This document shows, piece after piece, positions 1 to 10,670 of a stretch of 64,000 nt of DNA; position 1 is the stretch's first letter, and each line of letters opens with the position of its first letter. Source of the stretch: Onthophagus taurus (taxonomy: Eukaryota > Arthropoda > Insecta > Coleoptera > Scarabaeidae); assembly GCF_036711975.1 (NCBI RefSeq), contig NC_091966.1, positions 16,313,501 to 16,377,500 on the forward strand. The letters run 5' to 3'. The position numbers were made by a program, and so were the translations under genes. The notes under the pieces were generated by a model. The model made no database searches. It was given only the letters and a program-made list of their open reading frames with translations, and had not been told where the DNA came from.

Positions 1-213
1 GAATATGTACCACCAACGAAAAAAAAAGCTGCTCCATGTAGGTACTGCGCTGTGTGTTGCAATAAGAAGAACAAGGAAGGAAAAAGACCAAGGAAGGAAA
101 CTAGGTACTATTGCAAAAGTTGTGATGTAGGATTGTGTGCTGTGCCTTGTTTCATGGAATACCATACAAAACTGAATTTTTGTGTGCATGAAGTGGTTAA
201 GGTCCTTTTATAA
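1..213 (+). pseudogene. piggyBac-like transposase, C-terminal cysteine-rich domain (partial)
   Basis: An open frame runs in from the left edge and stops at TAA 211-213. It encodes about 70 residues with the cysteine/histidine pattern of the C-terminal cross-brace zinc domain of piggyBac transposases: CRYCAVCCNKKNKEG, then YYCKSCDVGLC, then CFMEYHTK. This domain binds the transposon end. The catalytic DDD core would lie left of the window, so whether the gene is intact is unknown. I saw no piggyBac-type TTAA terminus in the next several hundred bases. The family call is confident; functional status is unknown. Confidence 0.85.
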
Positions 214-660
214 TAAATCTTTGATATGGTGATATGTGGTGAACATGTTTTCTCATATAGAGGTCACAGCTGAATTTGTTTTTTCATAGATTCTGCTTCT
301 TTTGCTTTTAAGTCGTAATTAATGCGACAATTGCAGTTTGGCAAATCTATCTTGGCCAGTCATTTGCAGAAGAAGGAGTGCAATAGTAAATTTTGAAATG
401 AAATCGATGAACTCACAAGATCGTTGACAGTATAGAGCATAAAATTAAGCTGTTTGAAGGTTGTAAATTTTATTACGTTAACTCTATAGTAACTTTTGCT
501 AATGTACATTTGTGATAATTGTGTTTTTGTTATGTGGTAAAGGAAACATCTATTAAACATAAACCCAGGTAAAGAAGTTTACTAAAGAGTTTACTACCTA
601 TTTTCTGATTAAAAATAAAACGAAAAAACTTCTTAACTTGCTATATTTAATAAATTTGAA
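214..660. other. No gene seen
   Basis: AT-rich sequence after the piggyBac stop codon. The only open frame (about 66 codons on the minus strand) shows no recognisable motif. It probably includes the non-coding 3' part of the piggyBac relic. Confidence 0.6.
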
Positions 661-698
661 GTCAAACTAGTTTCGGGGCTAGCCCCATCCTCAGTGAC
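661..698 (-). ncRNA. Small hammerhead-ribozyme-like motif (dimer type)
   Basis: On the minus strand the order is: stem I strand GTCA, core CTGAGGA plus one extra T, stem II GGGGC/GCCCC, core GAAA, a minimal stem III within the palindrome ACTAGT, cleavage triplet GTT, then TGAC, which pairs with the first GTCA. Stem III is too short for a monomer. Palindromic stem III of this kind is known from small hammerhead variants in Penelope-like retroelements, which act as dimers. Activity is inferred, not shown. Confidence 0.6.
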
Positions 699-1048
699 AA
701 TGTCAATAGAAGGCTAATATTGTAAAGTGAAGATAATCAAAAAGGCAATTGAATGCATGTATAAAACTGAAGGCGATATAATGCGGTGTTAAACGTGTAC
801 AGCAAAATGATTAAAATGGCAACAGCAAAAAAGCACGTTATTTTAAACGCTTGTTGAAAAATAATCAAAAACCATGTTGAACCTTTAAAGAGACGTGAAG
901 AAACATTTTAATCATTTTGCTGTACACGTTTAACACCTCATTATATCGCCTTCAGCTTTATACATGCATTCAATTGCCTTTTTGATGATCTTCACTTTAC
1001 AATATTAGTCTTCTATTGACATTGTCACTGAGGATGGGGCTAGTTCTA
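661..1048. repeat. Foldback repeat with ~145-bp inverted arms
   Basis: The left arm (about 661-817) is the near-perfect reverse complement of the right arm (about 903-1046), with an ~85-bp loop. Both outer ends carry the same hammerhead-like block. In the left arm, read on the minus strand, it is complete. In the right arm, plus strand near 1020-1046, it has lost the GAAAC part. No coding capacity. Inverted arms with a hammerhead at the outer end resemble the pseudo-LTR ends of Penelope-like elements, but no reverse transcriptase is attached here. Confidence 0.8.
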
Positions 1049-1339
1049 AGAATTTCCCTAAGCACTCCTTATCTAGCTGCTAGATAACAGCAACATCAAA
1101 CAGAATTGTTTTCGTCACTCTCATCGCAGTAAACTAAATTGGATAATCAACAATTAATAAGTATGGTTTTTGCTAAAAACGCTTTCTGGGGTCAGAAACA
1201 TCTTTGGTATCATAATCGATACTTGCTCTGTAGGTTCAATGAGTTGAATATTGAAGTTGGATAATTTTTTGATTAGTTTATGATGTATTTTATCAAAACA
1301 TAGTCAAACGATGAAAACTTCATGCGAAAATATGAGTGA
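1049..1339. other. No gene seen
   Basis: Unassigned AT-rich sequence between the foldback repeat and the LINE relic. Confidence 0.5.
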
Positions 1340-2300
1340 AATTTTCTAAGAAGACTAAGTCTTTGCTGTCGTCTCGGTACCATATGTTAGTATGGGTCGT
1401 ACATTGGCTTTATAGTATATTTTCGTTTTTTCTTCTACGCGCATATATTTCTTTCGCCATACAGTATCCCTTACACAACCCGCTACCCATGTCGCTTTTG
1501 TGACTTGTGATTGTGTTTCTCAACATAGATCAATATGCAGCTCGTAGCCTCTTTTGGTTTTTTGGATATTACCACACATTTTCTTTTCTCCGTTGATATT
1601 GATTTCATATTATACTGCTTAGTTGTTATGTTGAATTAAACGGCGTCATCAGCATTGCAGACATGTTTTTGTAGCCACAACATCTAAACAAAACCAACGT
1701 GCCCTCAGTGTACAACTAACAACTACTTCCGCGCATGTTCAGAAGTTAATCGCAATGGCGTAAAACATGTAATATTTCATACAGCGCCGACTCGGTCATT
1801 ATGACAGAGCCACATTTCCACAAATATCTTTACAGGGATGATAAATATTTGAAAGTTTTTGTGGTGGGACTACATTAGTCGTGTATAATTTATATTAAGG
1901 ATCTCTTTGTTCCTTAATATAAAATCAATAATCATCTTTTGACTTCTGTTGTCAGTCCATGTTATTTAATTCCAAATGTAACATCCTTTCCGATATGGCC
2001 ATTAAAGTTCCCTAATATTAGTATGGGGTTTCTTTCTGGTATTGAATTTAATAGATCTTGAATAGTGTTCATAAAATATATTCCTTTCGTGTTTGGGACT
2101 TTCAGTTTGTTGAGCGCATATAGATGTGATATGCAGTATAGAGTATGAGTTCTTTAGTGATGGAGTTATCATTATTATCTTTCATTCATATGGTGTATGT
2201 CAATAATACTATCTTTACCTTCGTATTTCATTCAATGAGCAGATGTCAATTTACTGATTTTGCATTACAATAATAATTTCTTAATCCTGTTCTTCCATGA
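1340..2300 (-). pseudogene. RTE-type LINE relic (endonuclease and reverse transcriptase fragments)
   Basis: Minus-strand translation gives, in broken frames, an apurinic-type endonuclease piece (IPERNPILILGNFNGHIG, about 2000-2060). Further along is a reverse-transcriptase piece around the catalytic box, read here as CNADDAV (usual form YADD, about 1645-1660), followed by the typical QYNMKSISTEKRKCVVISK stretch and a decayed RPILTYGTET-like stretch near 1370-1400. The endonuclease-to-RT distance is much too short, so the middle is deleted, and there are many stops and frameshifts. Clade is assigned from the GDFN and YADD contexts only. Confidence 0.6.
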
Positions 2301-2841
2301 TTCAATGTTCCATGTAGCTATTATTAAAATCGTTTTCCTTTTTCTCGTCTGTGTCTTCGCCATTCCATCAGTCCAAGTCTGAGGCTTCATTTGAGTTCTG
2401 TAGGCATATTCTATGATACCACTCTGACAGGTTATTAACCTCATGAAAATGAGATTTTTTTATTCACCTTGTCTAGTCTAATTTGGGCCGCTGTGGTATG
2501 TCATTTCCCATCTACCCATCAATCCAACTAAAGAGCTCAGATTGATTGGGGCCCCTATCTGCCATTTGGGTACGCGTCCGATAGTAAACAGATAACTCCA
2601 CAGGCATAATTAATATTAAAATAAAACAATGTTGACCCATTTTCCGGATAATCTAAAAGTGATAGATAATTTTCTATGCTAAATTATTTAGATTAAGACA
2701 AAATATAAATCGACGAGTTTCGGCTCATGATGATGCTTAATACTTATGACGCATACTGCGTTTTACTCAACATAGATTTATTTCATATAATACAATGTTT
2801 ATATAAAATAAAACTTTGTTTTGTAAATTAATTTGTTTTAG
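2301..2841. other. Unassigned; includes intron sequence upstream of the APC5 exon
   Basis: No coding motif recognised. The right part ends in a splice acceptor (TTTGTTTTAG, 2832-2841) and is therefore an APC5 intron. A GAAACTCGTC block on the minus strand near 2710-2730 resembles the 3' half of the hammerhead motifs elsewhere in the window but lacks the CTGANGA box. Confidence 0.5.
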
Positions 2842-4051
2842 ACAATAACAAGAAGTGATGTATTAAATTGTCAATATGGTCACCGCGATTTAATTTCACA
2901 CAGTTTTTCACAAAAATCAGCTTTATGGCAGTTTTACGGGAAAGTAAATATGTCATCATTATGGTCACAACTTCTACTAAATTTTAGTACAACAGATAAT
3001 TCATTAACAAGGAATCATTACGACGAAGGTTTTTGTGAAGCCTTATGCAATGTAGCGAATAGTGTTTATTTAGAAAGTAATTATGATTCGGCAAATGCCA
3101 TATTTTCATTTACAAAACAAAGATTTCCCAATGAACCGTCTTCACATAACTGGATGTTATCTGAAAATATTTTCCAGTTTACTTATCTTTTATATAAACA
3201 AAACTATATCGAAGCTGAAATTATAGCTGAAAAAATCGCTTGTATAAATAAATGGGATGCTTGTTTACGAATCGCCGAATTATTAATTCATCAAGAAGAT
3301 TATAGTCGAGCACATTATTGTGTTAATAAAGTATTAGTAATATGTCAAGAATTTAAGAGAGTTGTGAGAATGGATATACAAGTTCGAGCTATGATTTTAT
3401 TAATAGAAATCCAATCAGCGATTAGTTTTCCGAGTTCAGTACCGTATGGAATTTTAACACTTCTAAACTCAACTTTAGCGTATTGTAAAGATTATTATTT
3501 GGATTATTACACTTCATTAGTTCAAGTACACATAGCGAATGTACAATTGTTATTAGGAATGCCAGGGGAGGCTTTAAACGTTTTAAGTCATTGTGTACCA
3601 CAAATATTATCACATGGGAATGTTTATAATCGGGCACAAGCTTTAATGGTGTACGTAAAATGTGTTGTGGCTGAAAGTTATTGTAAAAGTGAAATGGAAA
3701 GAAACGCAATTATTTTAAGGGCTGCAAAAATGTTGAATGGTGTTAACAGGGATTTTCAAAAATTGGAGGTTTATTATGGTGTTAAAGATGTTTTGTATTT
3801 GCAGGTAAGAAATTTATTGCTTCCTTTGTCCAAAAATAAGTCTTACAATAAATTTTATATCGAAGATTTATTTCTGCATAGAGGGGGCGTTTTGAAATAA
3901 AGGTTAAGTTATTAATGTTGAATGGTTTTAGGCTTGTTTGTATAATGAAATATATGAATTTAATGAAAGAAATAATTGTGCTTTGAAGTATAAGATTTTA
4001 GATGAAGATTGTCCTAAAACGAATTACATGACATTAGTTACTTTTATGTAA
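2842..4051 (+). CDS. ANAPC5: Anaphase-promoting complex subunit 5 (APC5), last two visible exons
   Basis: APC5 is a TPR-rich scaffold subunit of the APC/C ubiquitin ligase, which drives anaphase and mitotic exit. The exons read as 2842-3804 and 3932-4051, joined in phase 0 across a 127-bp intron (CAG/GTAAGA ... TTTTAG). The open frame continues in frame upstream of the first ATG at 2950 to an acceptor at 2841, so the true start lies further left and 2950 is an internal methionine. The conserved C-terminal TPR blocks are clear: WMLSENIFQF, LLNSTLAYCKDYYLDY, LLLGMPGEALNVLSHCVPQI, RAQALMVYVKC, KDVLYLQ then ACLYNE. The visible part is about 360 aa of a protein usually near 750 aa. No breaks seen. 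Reading on past the donor at 3805 gives a false tail. Confidence 0.93.
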
Positions 4052-4149
4052 ACTTAATGGTTTTATGTAAGATAATGTTTTTAAAATTCAAAATATAAAT
4101 AATATATTATTTAATAAGTTTACTTGTCTTTAATTTCTGATAAAACGGC

Positions 4150-5915
4150 TAATATTTTAAATGTGATAACTTTTTTATTTTTCTTTCAATTTTCATGATT
4201 TTTTCTGCAAACTGTAGATAAAAATGTCGAATTTCATGTTCAATATCCAGCCTTTTGTTAAATGCTGGTCATTTAGTCGGTATACAGGGTTAATTGAAAC
4301 GACGTTCTAGGATCCTAATTTTAAAACACCTGTGGAATAATTTAGTGTGTAAATTGTTTCAAAATATAATTTTTGTTAAGAACCATTCGTTCCCTACATT
4401 TTGTTTTTTGGTTCATGTCTCTAAGTGCATTCGTTCATTTTTAAGAGCGAAATGAATTTGTCACTAACAATTTACTTAAGATACGTTACTTTTTAATAAG
4501 GTGGCCTTGTTCATTGTTATTCTATAGATAGTTTGATAGCATCAGTTTGTGAGACAACCAATGAAAAGAAAAAAGGTAAGAAAAGCAAACAAAAAAAAGA
4601 AAAACTTAAAAAGACAGAAAATAAGAAAATTTATTAATGCAAAATAATTCAATTCTAACCTAAAACGTAACCCTATGTACAACTTTTTTACAAGACATTT
4701 ATCTTAATATTTTGTGTTACGACCTCTAGCTCTTATCACAGCTTCCATATATCGATTCATGCTGTCGATAACATTACAAATGGACTGCTGCGTAATGTTT
4801 TGCCATTCTTCTTGGAGAACTATTCGCAGTTCATGTACAGAAGCTGGAGCTACTTTGCGGTCTCCCACCCGCCTACCGAGCATATCCAACACATGCTCGA
4901 TGGGATTTAGATCGGGCGAACATGCTGGCCAGTTCATTTTATTAATACCCACTTCATTGAGGTATTGTGTAACAGACATGGCTATATGAGGCCGTGCATT
5001 ATCCGGTATTAGGATAAAATCATCGCCTATAAACTCACTAAAGGGTTGCACGTAATTAACCAATATTTCCCCGATATATCGCTGGGCAGTTAATGATTCA
5101 TCGATGATGACCAAATCAGTGCAGGCTTCCGGGCTTATTCCTGCCCACACCATTACTGAACCACCTCCATAACTCAGACGGGGACTGAATGTGCATTCCG
5201 CAAACCTTTCTCCATTTCTTCTCCACACTCTTTTCCGCCTATCTGAAGAATGTAAGCAGAACCTGGATTCATCGGTAAAGAGAACATTATTCTATTGCCT
5301 CAAATCCCAATGTAAGTGTTCGATGGTAAATTGTAGTCTAGCCACCCTGTAGCGCGGAAGGAATTTGGACTGCTGGTCTGCAAGCTTTCAACCCAGATTC
5401 CGCGAATTGTCCACGCACTCACATTTGTATCTTGGATCAGTCGAAGCTCATTTTTCGTCTGTACTGACGTTAAATGACGATTCCGCAAAGCTATAACATG
5501 TATAAATCACACACATTTATAAAATGTAAAAACAGCAGTGGTTTTTCGTTTTCTACCGCTTCCTGTCCTTCTCTTATTTATTCCAGTTTGTATAAAACGT
5601 TCTACCACTCTTTTAATAGTGGAGCGATGAACATGAAGGGTTCTTGCAACATATTCATAATTACGCCTATCTTCAACAAGAGCAACAGCTTTAGCGCAAT
5701 TTTCAGCACTTAAAACGCTGTTTTTCCGCAGGGTGTTTTAAAATTAGGATCCTAGAACGACGTTTCAATTAAGTTAATGGTACCGATTAAATGACCAGCA
5801 TTTAACAAAAGGCTGGATATTGAACATGAAATTAGACATTTTTATCTACAGTTTGCTGAAAAAATTATGAAAACTGAACGAAAAATAAAAAAATTATTAC
5901 ATTTCAAACTGCGTT
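4150..5915. mobile_element. Tc1-like transposon with long (~180 bp) inverted repeats
   Basis: Inverted arms at about 4150-4335 and 5730-5915 match over roughly 180 bp with scattered changes. The inner part of each arm carries GACGTTCTAGGATCCTAA or its complement, the outer part a block around GACCAGCATTTAAC or its complement. The arms flank a minus-strand Tc1-type transposase. Arms this long are unusual for classic Tc1. An alternative is a short-ended Tc1 element inserted in the middle of an older palindrome, because similarity is weakest just around TACAGGGTTAA (left) and GTTAATGGTACC (right). Confidence 0.7.
4704..5735 (-). pseudogene. Tc1-like transposase, broken by frameshifts
   Basis: Read from right to left: an N-terminal helix-turn-helix (VARTLHVHRSTIKRVVERF, about 5590-5650) runs into a stop near 5510. 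A second HTH fragment (RHLTSVQTKNELRL, about 5430-5480) lies in another frame. The catalytic half then contains FTDES (first D, about 5260), PDNARPH (second D, about 5010) and SPDLNPIEH (E, about 4910), ending in RGRNTKY at 4704. The DDE triad is present and the last 174 codons are open, but the start and middle are out of frame. It is a dead copy of a cut-and-paste transposase of the IS630-Tc1-mariner superfamily. Confidence 0.85.
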
Positions 5916-6467
5916 TTTTTTGCACCTATAAATTGTGGTTTTAAAAGAAATGATAAAGTACTGAAGATTATAACAGTTTATTTTTGAATTTATATTCTAC
6001 TAGATTATTTTCTAACTTTACAGCAAATTACAGCTTACGTAAGCGGCCTTGATTACAATCTTTTCATCATCAACATGATACTGTCATAGTATTTCCATAC
6101 AAATAACTGTTTTAGAGAAACTTATATTATGGTAATATTATGTTATCAAGGTGGAGGGTTATATTACACCTCCCTCAGAATTATTGCTCAACTACACTTA
6201 ACCGCAAAATTAACGCACCACTCTGACTTTTGGTTTTATTTCGAAAAATATTACATATTTCCTATAACTGATTCATTAATATCAGTTATAATAATTGGTT
6301 CATTATTACGCCTTTTGTATAAGATTTGTTCGTCTTCTTTATTTAATTTTGAAATCATAGCAGCTTTTCATGAGGGGCTTGTTTTTTAAGTAAATAAGCC
6401 TCACTTCTAAAATAAAAGTAGGTATTTTTTTTTATTGTTTTACCAATTGATAAGATAACTGTCATTC
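5916..6467. other. No gene seen
   Basis: An 86-codon open frame (6129-6389, +) has no recognisable motif and is taken as chance. Probably includes the 5' end of the next Tc1-like relic. Confidence 0.5.
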
Positions 6468-7300
6468 GTGCAATACATAATGGAGCATGCTAGACGAAAT
6501 TTAAATCGTGATGAATGTGTTCAAATTGTAACTTTGTCCAATGAAGAACTAACAAATCGCAAACTTGGTAGGGAAGACTTAGTACTCAAAATTTACGACC
6601 TCGGGCATCAGCTACTGGTCCCAGATTATCTGCAAACCACCGAAGAAACAGATTGGCTTTTGCAAGAAGGCACGTGGATTCTGAAATCCATCATTGGGAG
6701 CAGGTGTTATTTACGGATGAGTCACGGTTTTGCCTTGTAAGTTCTGATCGTCGTCCAAGAGTGTACAGAAGGACAAATGAAAGATATTCCACATGTAACA
6801 TTTGAGAAACCACATTATACGGAGGCGGTTCAGTGATGGTATGGTGTGGAATATCTTTAAGAGATCGCACGGAACCTTTTATCATTGATGGTGGACGTCT
6901 GAATTCTGAACGATACATAACATACATTTTAGAACCTTTTGTGATACCTTTTGCACCTTAAATTGGCGATGGGTTCATTCTTATACGGGATAATGCGAGG
7001 CCACATTGGACATTATATATATTGTTACTGAATATTTAAATTATGTTAATATTCAAGTCCTTGAGTGGCCAGTCTGTAGTCCAGACCTGAACCCAATCAA
7101 GCATCTTTGGAACATAATGGGACGGAGGATTAGAAGTCAGCATCCACCACCTAACAGCTTAGACGAGATGCGACAAAGTCTTATTCGCGTATAGGAAGAT
7201 ATCCCTCAAGAAATCATCAGATCTCTAATTGAAAGTATGCCACGACGATGTCTGGCTACAATAATAACCAGAGGTGGTAACACTAACAAGGGAAGTGTCA
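6468..7300 (+). pseudogene. Second, different Tc1-like transposase relic
   Basis: Plus-strand reading across at least two frameshifts and two stops gives LFTDESRFCLVSSDRRPRV (first D, about 6710), GGGSVMVWCGIS, IRDNARPH (second D, about 6985), then SPDLNPIKHLWN (about 7080-7110). The third catalytic residue is K instead of E, so even a repaired frame would be inactive. The C-terminus (SMPRR...RGGNT) ends exactly where the Tc5-like element is inserted. Its own last bases and stop codon lie beyond that element at about 10668-10680. It is a different family from the copy at 4150-5915. Confidence 0.8.
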
Positions 7301-7928
7301 CAACTGTGTCTCACCGATTTCGATGCAATTTGGTACAGTCATAGAATGGGCCAAAATAAGGTTCGTACATTTTTTTATACGTGCGGTAAAAGCCCCTGGG
7401 GCGAGTTATAGGGGTTGAAAGTTTGGAGAAAAAGTACGTTTTCACTTATATTTTAAAAATGAAAAGTGTTATCAAAATTTGGTAAATTGTAACTGATATT
7501 CATTTTAAAAGAGCTTTCTTTTGATGTATCACACATATACCAGAGGGTTAAGAAGGGCGAACTACCCCTATTTTTTTGGAATTATTTAAAAACCACCCTA
7601 TCGATTTTGGCGGCATTAAGTATACTTCCAGCACGTTCAAAAATATTAGTTAAGGGTTTTTTCCCATTCGCTCTAGATCATCCCCAGCGAAGTTACGGGG
7701 GTTAACATGTAACCACTTTTCGTAAGAATGATGTGATAAAATTGTCAGGTATTTTGAAAATACTTTAACAAAACCGTAAATTAGTCGCACAATAAAATGT
7801 TTAATGTAAAATAAGGCATAATACACCATTTAGGGGTGGTTGGGGTTAACCACCCCCTTAAAAATTAATTCTATCCCGGGCATTACTTGTTGATTACGGC
7901 GAAATTTGGTACTGTGTTTGTTTTATAT
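7287..7928 (+). repeat. Left terminal inverted repeat of the Tc5-like element
   Basis: About 642 bp, reverse complement of 10025-10667 with few differences. Begins CAAGGGAAGTGTCACAACTG. It is unusually GC-structured for this window, with blocks such as GGGGGTTAACATG and GGGGTGGTTGGGGTTAACC, which may be subterminal transposase sites. Confidence 0.85.
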
Positions 7929-8055
7929 AGTTTATTAGTTTATTTTTATTCTACATAATGTTGCCAAAAATACACCTACCAAAAAAATTTTGGCACAATA
8001 TTTGTTTTTTTAGTGCCGCTTGCTAAAGGTCATTTCTCAAAATAGTTTTTTCTAG

Positions 8056-8063
8056 TATAAAAG
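8056..8063 (+). promoter_or_regulatory. TATA box of the Tc5-like transposase
   Basis: TATAAAAG lies 51 bp upstream of the ATG at 8114, with a plausible initiator (TTTCAGAG) about 30 bp downstream. It sits between the left TIR and the ORF, as expected for an element-borne promoter. Confidence 0.55.
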
Positions 8064-8113
8064 AACGTGTGCCCAGTGGGTAGATTTTAGTTTCAGAGCA
8101 ACTGACAGAAGCA

Positions 8114-9703
8114 ATGGTTACAATAAACCCAATAAACGTTTTAAATTTGCTAATGACAGTTTTTACTGTTATGAATATTCCCCAGACTCCTGTAAATGAA
8201 GCAGAAGTTAGTTTAAAAGAAAATATACAGCGTATTTTAATGGAAAGTATGGAAGACTACAATATGCAAATTGAAGACGAAACTGTATTAATTTTCGATT
8301 CATCCAATGGCATCAATGACGGTCAGCAAATTATTGAAGACCAGGATACAACTGACAGGTTTGTAGAAGATACTGATGCTCATTGTCCATTGAAGGATGA
8401 CATCGACTACGAGTACAAATTAGAGGCGGTAAATTACTGGACAAGTGGGAAGAAAGGTTATTTGAAACTAGAAACCGTAAAAAACAAATACCGAAAAGTA
8501 ACGTCAAAGACCCAATTGCACAGATGGTCTAAATATATTGAAGAAAGAGGGACATACAAAGAAAAATTAGCAGAAATTACCGAATTTGTAATTAATCAAG
8601 CGAGAGCCGCCGTAGATAATAAATTGCCACTACATGATATTGATATACGCAGATGGGCTATACAAGCTAGAAATGAAAAGAATTTATCTCCTCAACTGTT
8701 CAAAGCATCTCATAGCTGGGTGCAACGTTTTAAGAAAGCAAATCGGTTAGTAAGCCGAAAAATAACAAAATTTCTATCCCAAAAACAAATTGGAAATGTT
8801 GATCGAGTAAAAACTTTAGCAAAAGATTTCGTTAAAGAGGCAAAGCTACAAATCCAAATATATGGACCTGAAAACACCTACAATTCGGATCAGAGCGGTT
8901 TTAACTTGGAATTCCATTCGGGAAGAACATTAAGCGATTTAGGAGTTAAAACCGTAGAAAGTGTGGTCCAGTCGGTGTCATCTACAACGCACAGTTACAC
9001 AATTCAACCCGTAATATCTGCTGATGGGAAACTTCTTTCTCCACTTTTTATTGTTTTAAAAGAACCCTCTGGCAGCTTTGGACCGAGGGTAGCAAATACA
9101 ATGTTTAAAGCAGACAATATATACGTTTTGGCATCAAAATCTGGAAAGTTAACTTCAGAACACATGAAAAATTGGCTCCAAAATGTATATTTTCCAAATA
9201 CTGGTTCTAAATCATTATTATTATTAGATTCTTGGAGTGGCCATTGTCCTGAAGTTATTAGTGAAATAACTCCATCAGGTACTAATTTTAAACATTTATC
9301 TATACCTGCAGGGACAACAGGTCAAATACAGCCCCTAGATGTATTTGGTTTCAGAATATGGAAAAATTTTATTAGAAGATTCTCTGATCAGATTATTCTT
9401 TACCAGTATGATGTCAATTTACATCAGAGGGATAACATATTAAAATTGCAATCGTTGACGCATAACCAGTTGGCTTCCCCTCGGTTTATAAATGTTTTTA
9501 AATACGCATGGTTTGCAAGTGGCTATATAGAGGAGAGACCAGACCATTTTGAAAATCCCGTGGAAGTTTGCTTTTCGAGTGAGAAGCCAACGTGTGATAT
9601 CTGTGGGGATATAGCGGTCATAACATGTGCATGGTGTAAAAAATCCTTATGTTTAAAACATTTTTTCCACGACTTTCATTTTTGCCAACACTACGTAGAA
9701 TAA
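8114..9703 (+). CDS. Tc5-like transposase, 529 aa, with C-terminal Cys/His cluster
   Basis: Predicted cut-and-paste transposase. Residues ~1-95 are acidic and unassigned. ~95-150 looks like a first helix-turn-helix (KLEAVNYWTSGKKGY...). ~165-220 is a CENP-B/Tc5-type HTH (RRWAIQARNEKN...ASHSWVQRFKKANRL). The DDE_1 catalytic core has D259 (NSDQSGF), D372 (LLLLDSWSGH) and D409 (GQIQPLDVF), spacing DD36D. Residues 494-524 form C-x2-C...C-x2-C...C...H/C (CDICGD, CAWCKKSLC, FHDFHFC), a possible zinc-binding tail. No stops or frameshifts. AATAAA follows the stop at once (9705). The start is chosen because it is the first ATG after a TATA box at 8056. The fold is confident; activity is inferred. Confidence 0.88.
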   Translation: MVTINPINVLNLLMTVFTVMNIPQTPVNEAEVSLKENIQRILMESMEDYNMQIEDETVLIFDSSNGINDGQQIIEDQDTTDRFVEDTDAHCPLKDDIDYEYKLEAVNYWTSGKKGYLKLETVKNKYRKVTSKTQLHRWSKYIEERGTYKEKLAEITEFVINQARAAVDNKLPLHDIDIRRWAIQARNEKNLSPQLFKASHSWVQRFKKANRLVSRKITKFLSQKQIGNVDRVKTLAKDFVKEAKLQIQIYGPENTYNSDQSGFNLEFHSGRTLSDLGVKTVESVVQSVSSTTHSYTIQPVISADGKLLSPLFIVLKEPSGSFGPRVANTMFKADNIYVLASKSGKLTSEHMKNWLQNVYFPNTGSKSLLLLDSWSGHCPEVISEITPSGTNFKHLSIPAGTTGQIQPLDVFGFRIWKNFIRRFSDQIILYQYDVNLHQRDNILKLQSLTHNQLASPRFINVFKYAWFASGYIEERPDHFENPVEVCFSSEKPTCDICGDIAVITCAWCKKSLCLKHFFHDFHFCQHYVE

Positions 9704-10024
9704 AAATAAATTTAATATTGAAAATTAATATAATACATAAAAAACGTCAATTAGTAATGTAGAATAAACTTCTTTGGTATATTGAACTATTTTTTTTGTC
9801 AGTTGCTTTTTAACTCATAAATAAATAAAATATCTTATTTATCTAGTAGTTTTATATTTATTATTTAAAGAAAATGAGGGTAGTTTACCTCGTGGAACAT
9901 CGATAGATAGATTTTTAAAAAACAATACCACAGTTACGATGGCAGTTTTCATCTTCGAGGTATAAACAAAAAACTACCCCTAATTTGTAACCCTTATAAC
10001 CATTTTCAAAAATTTTTACTTCAA

Positions 10025-10667
10025 ATATAAAACAAACACAGTACCAAATTTCGCCGTAATCGACAAATAACGCCCGGGATAGAATTAATTTTTAAGGGGG
10101 TGGATAACCCCAACAACCCCTATATGGTGTATTATGCCTTATTTTACACTAAACATTTTATTGTGCGACTAATTTACGGTTTTGTTTAAAGTATTTTCAA
10201 AATACCTGACAATTTTATCACATCATTCTTACGAAAAGTGCTTACATGTTAACCCCCGTAACTTCGCTGGGGTTGATCTAGGGCGAATGGGAAAAAACCC
10301 TTAACTAATATTTTTGAACGCACTAGAAGTATACTTAATGCCGCCAAAATCGATAGGGTGGTTTTTAAATAATTCCAAAAAAATAGGGGTAGTTCGCCCT
10401 TTTTAACCCTCTGCTATATGTGTGACACATCAAAAGAAAGCTCTTTTAAAATGAATATCAGTTACAATTTACCAAATTTTGATAGCACTTTTCGTTTTCA
10501 AAATATAAGTGAAAACGTACTTTTTCTCCAAACTTTCAACCCCTATAACTCGCCCCAGGGGCTTTTACCGCACGTATAAAAAAATGTGCGAACCTTATTT
10601 TGGCCCATTCTATGACTGTACCAAATTGCATCGAAATCGGTGAGACACAGTTGTGACACTTCCCTTG
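10025..10667 (-). repeat. Right terminal inverted repeat of the Tc5-like element
   Basis: Reverse complement of 7287-7928, ending CACTTCCCTTG before the TAA duplication. See the left copy for structure. Confidence 0.85.
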
Positions 10668-10670
10668 TAA

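Larger units (their letters stand above)
7284..10670 (+). mobile_element. Apparently intact Tc5-like (pogo-group) DNA transposon with ~640-bp TIRs
   Basis: The element occupies 7287-10667 (3381 bp). Its ends are CAAGGGAAGTG...CACTTCCCTTG, flanked by TAA on both sides (7284-7286 and 10668-10670). TIRs run about 7287-7928 and 10025-10667 and are nearly identical. Removing the element restores CTAAG at the end of a Tc1 coding region. A 3-bp TNA duplication within CTNAG, very long TIRs and one ~530-aa transposase are the known hallmarks of nematode Tc4/Tc5 elements; classical pogo gives TA. The single ORF (8114-9703) is uninterrupted. An insertion into an already dead Tc1 copy makes it younger than that copy. 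Confidence 0.88.

Noticed and set aside
2708..2740. GAAACTCGTC on the minus strand as a hammerhead
   Set aside because: The 3' half fits, but the upstream CTGANGA box is missing and stem II cannot form.
2950..2952. ATG at 2950 as the APC5 start
   Set aside because: The frame stays open and conserved upstream to a splice acceptor at 2841.
4714..4989. 91-codon plus-strand frame
   Set aside because: Antisense shadow of the Tc1 transposase catalytic region.
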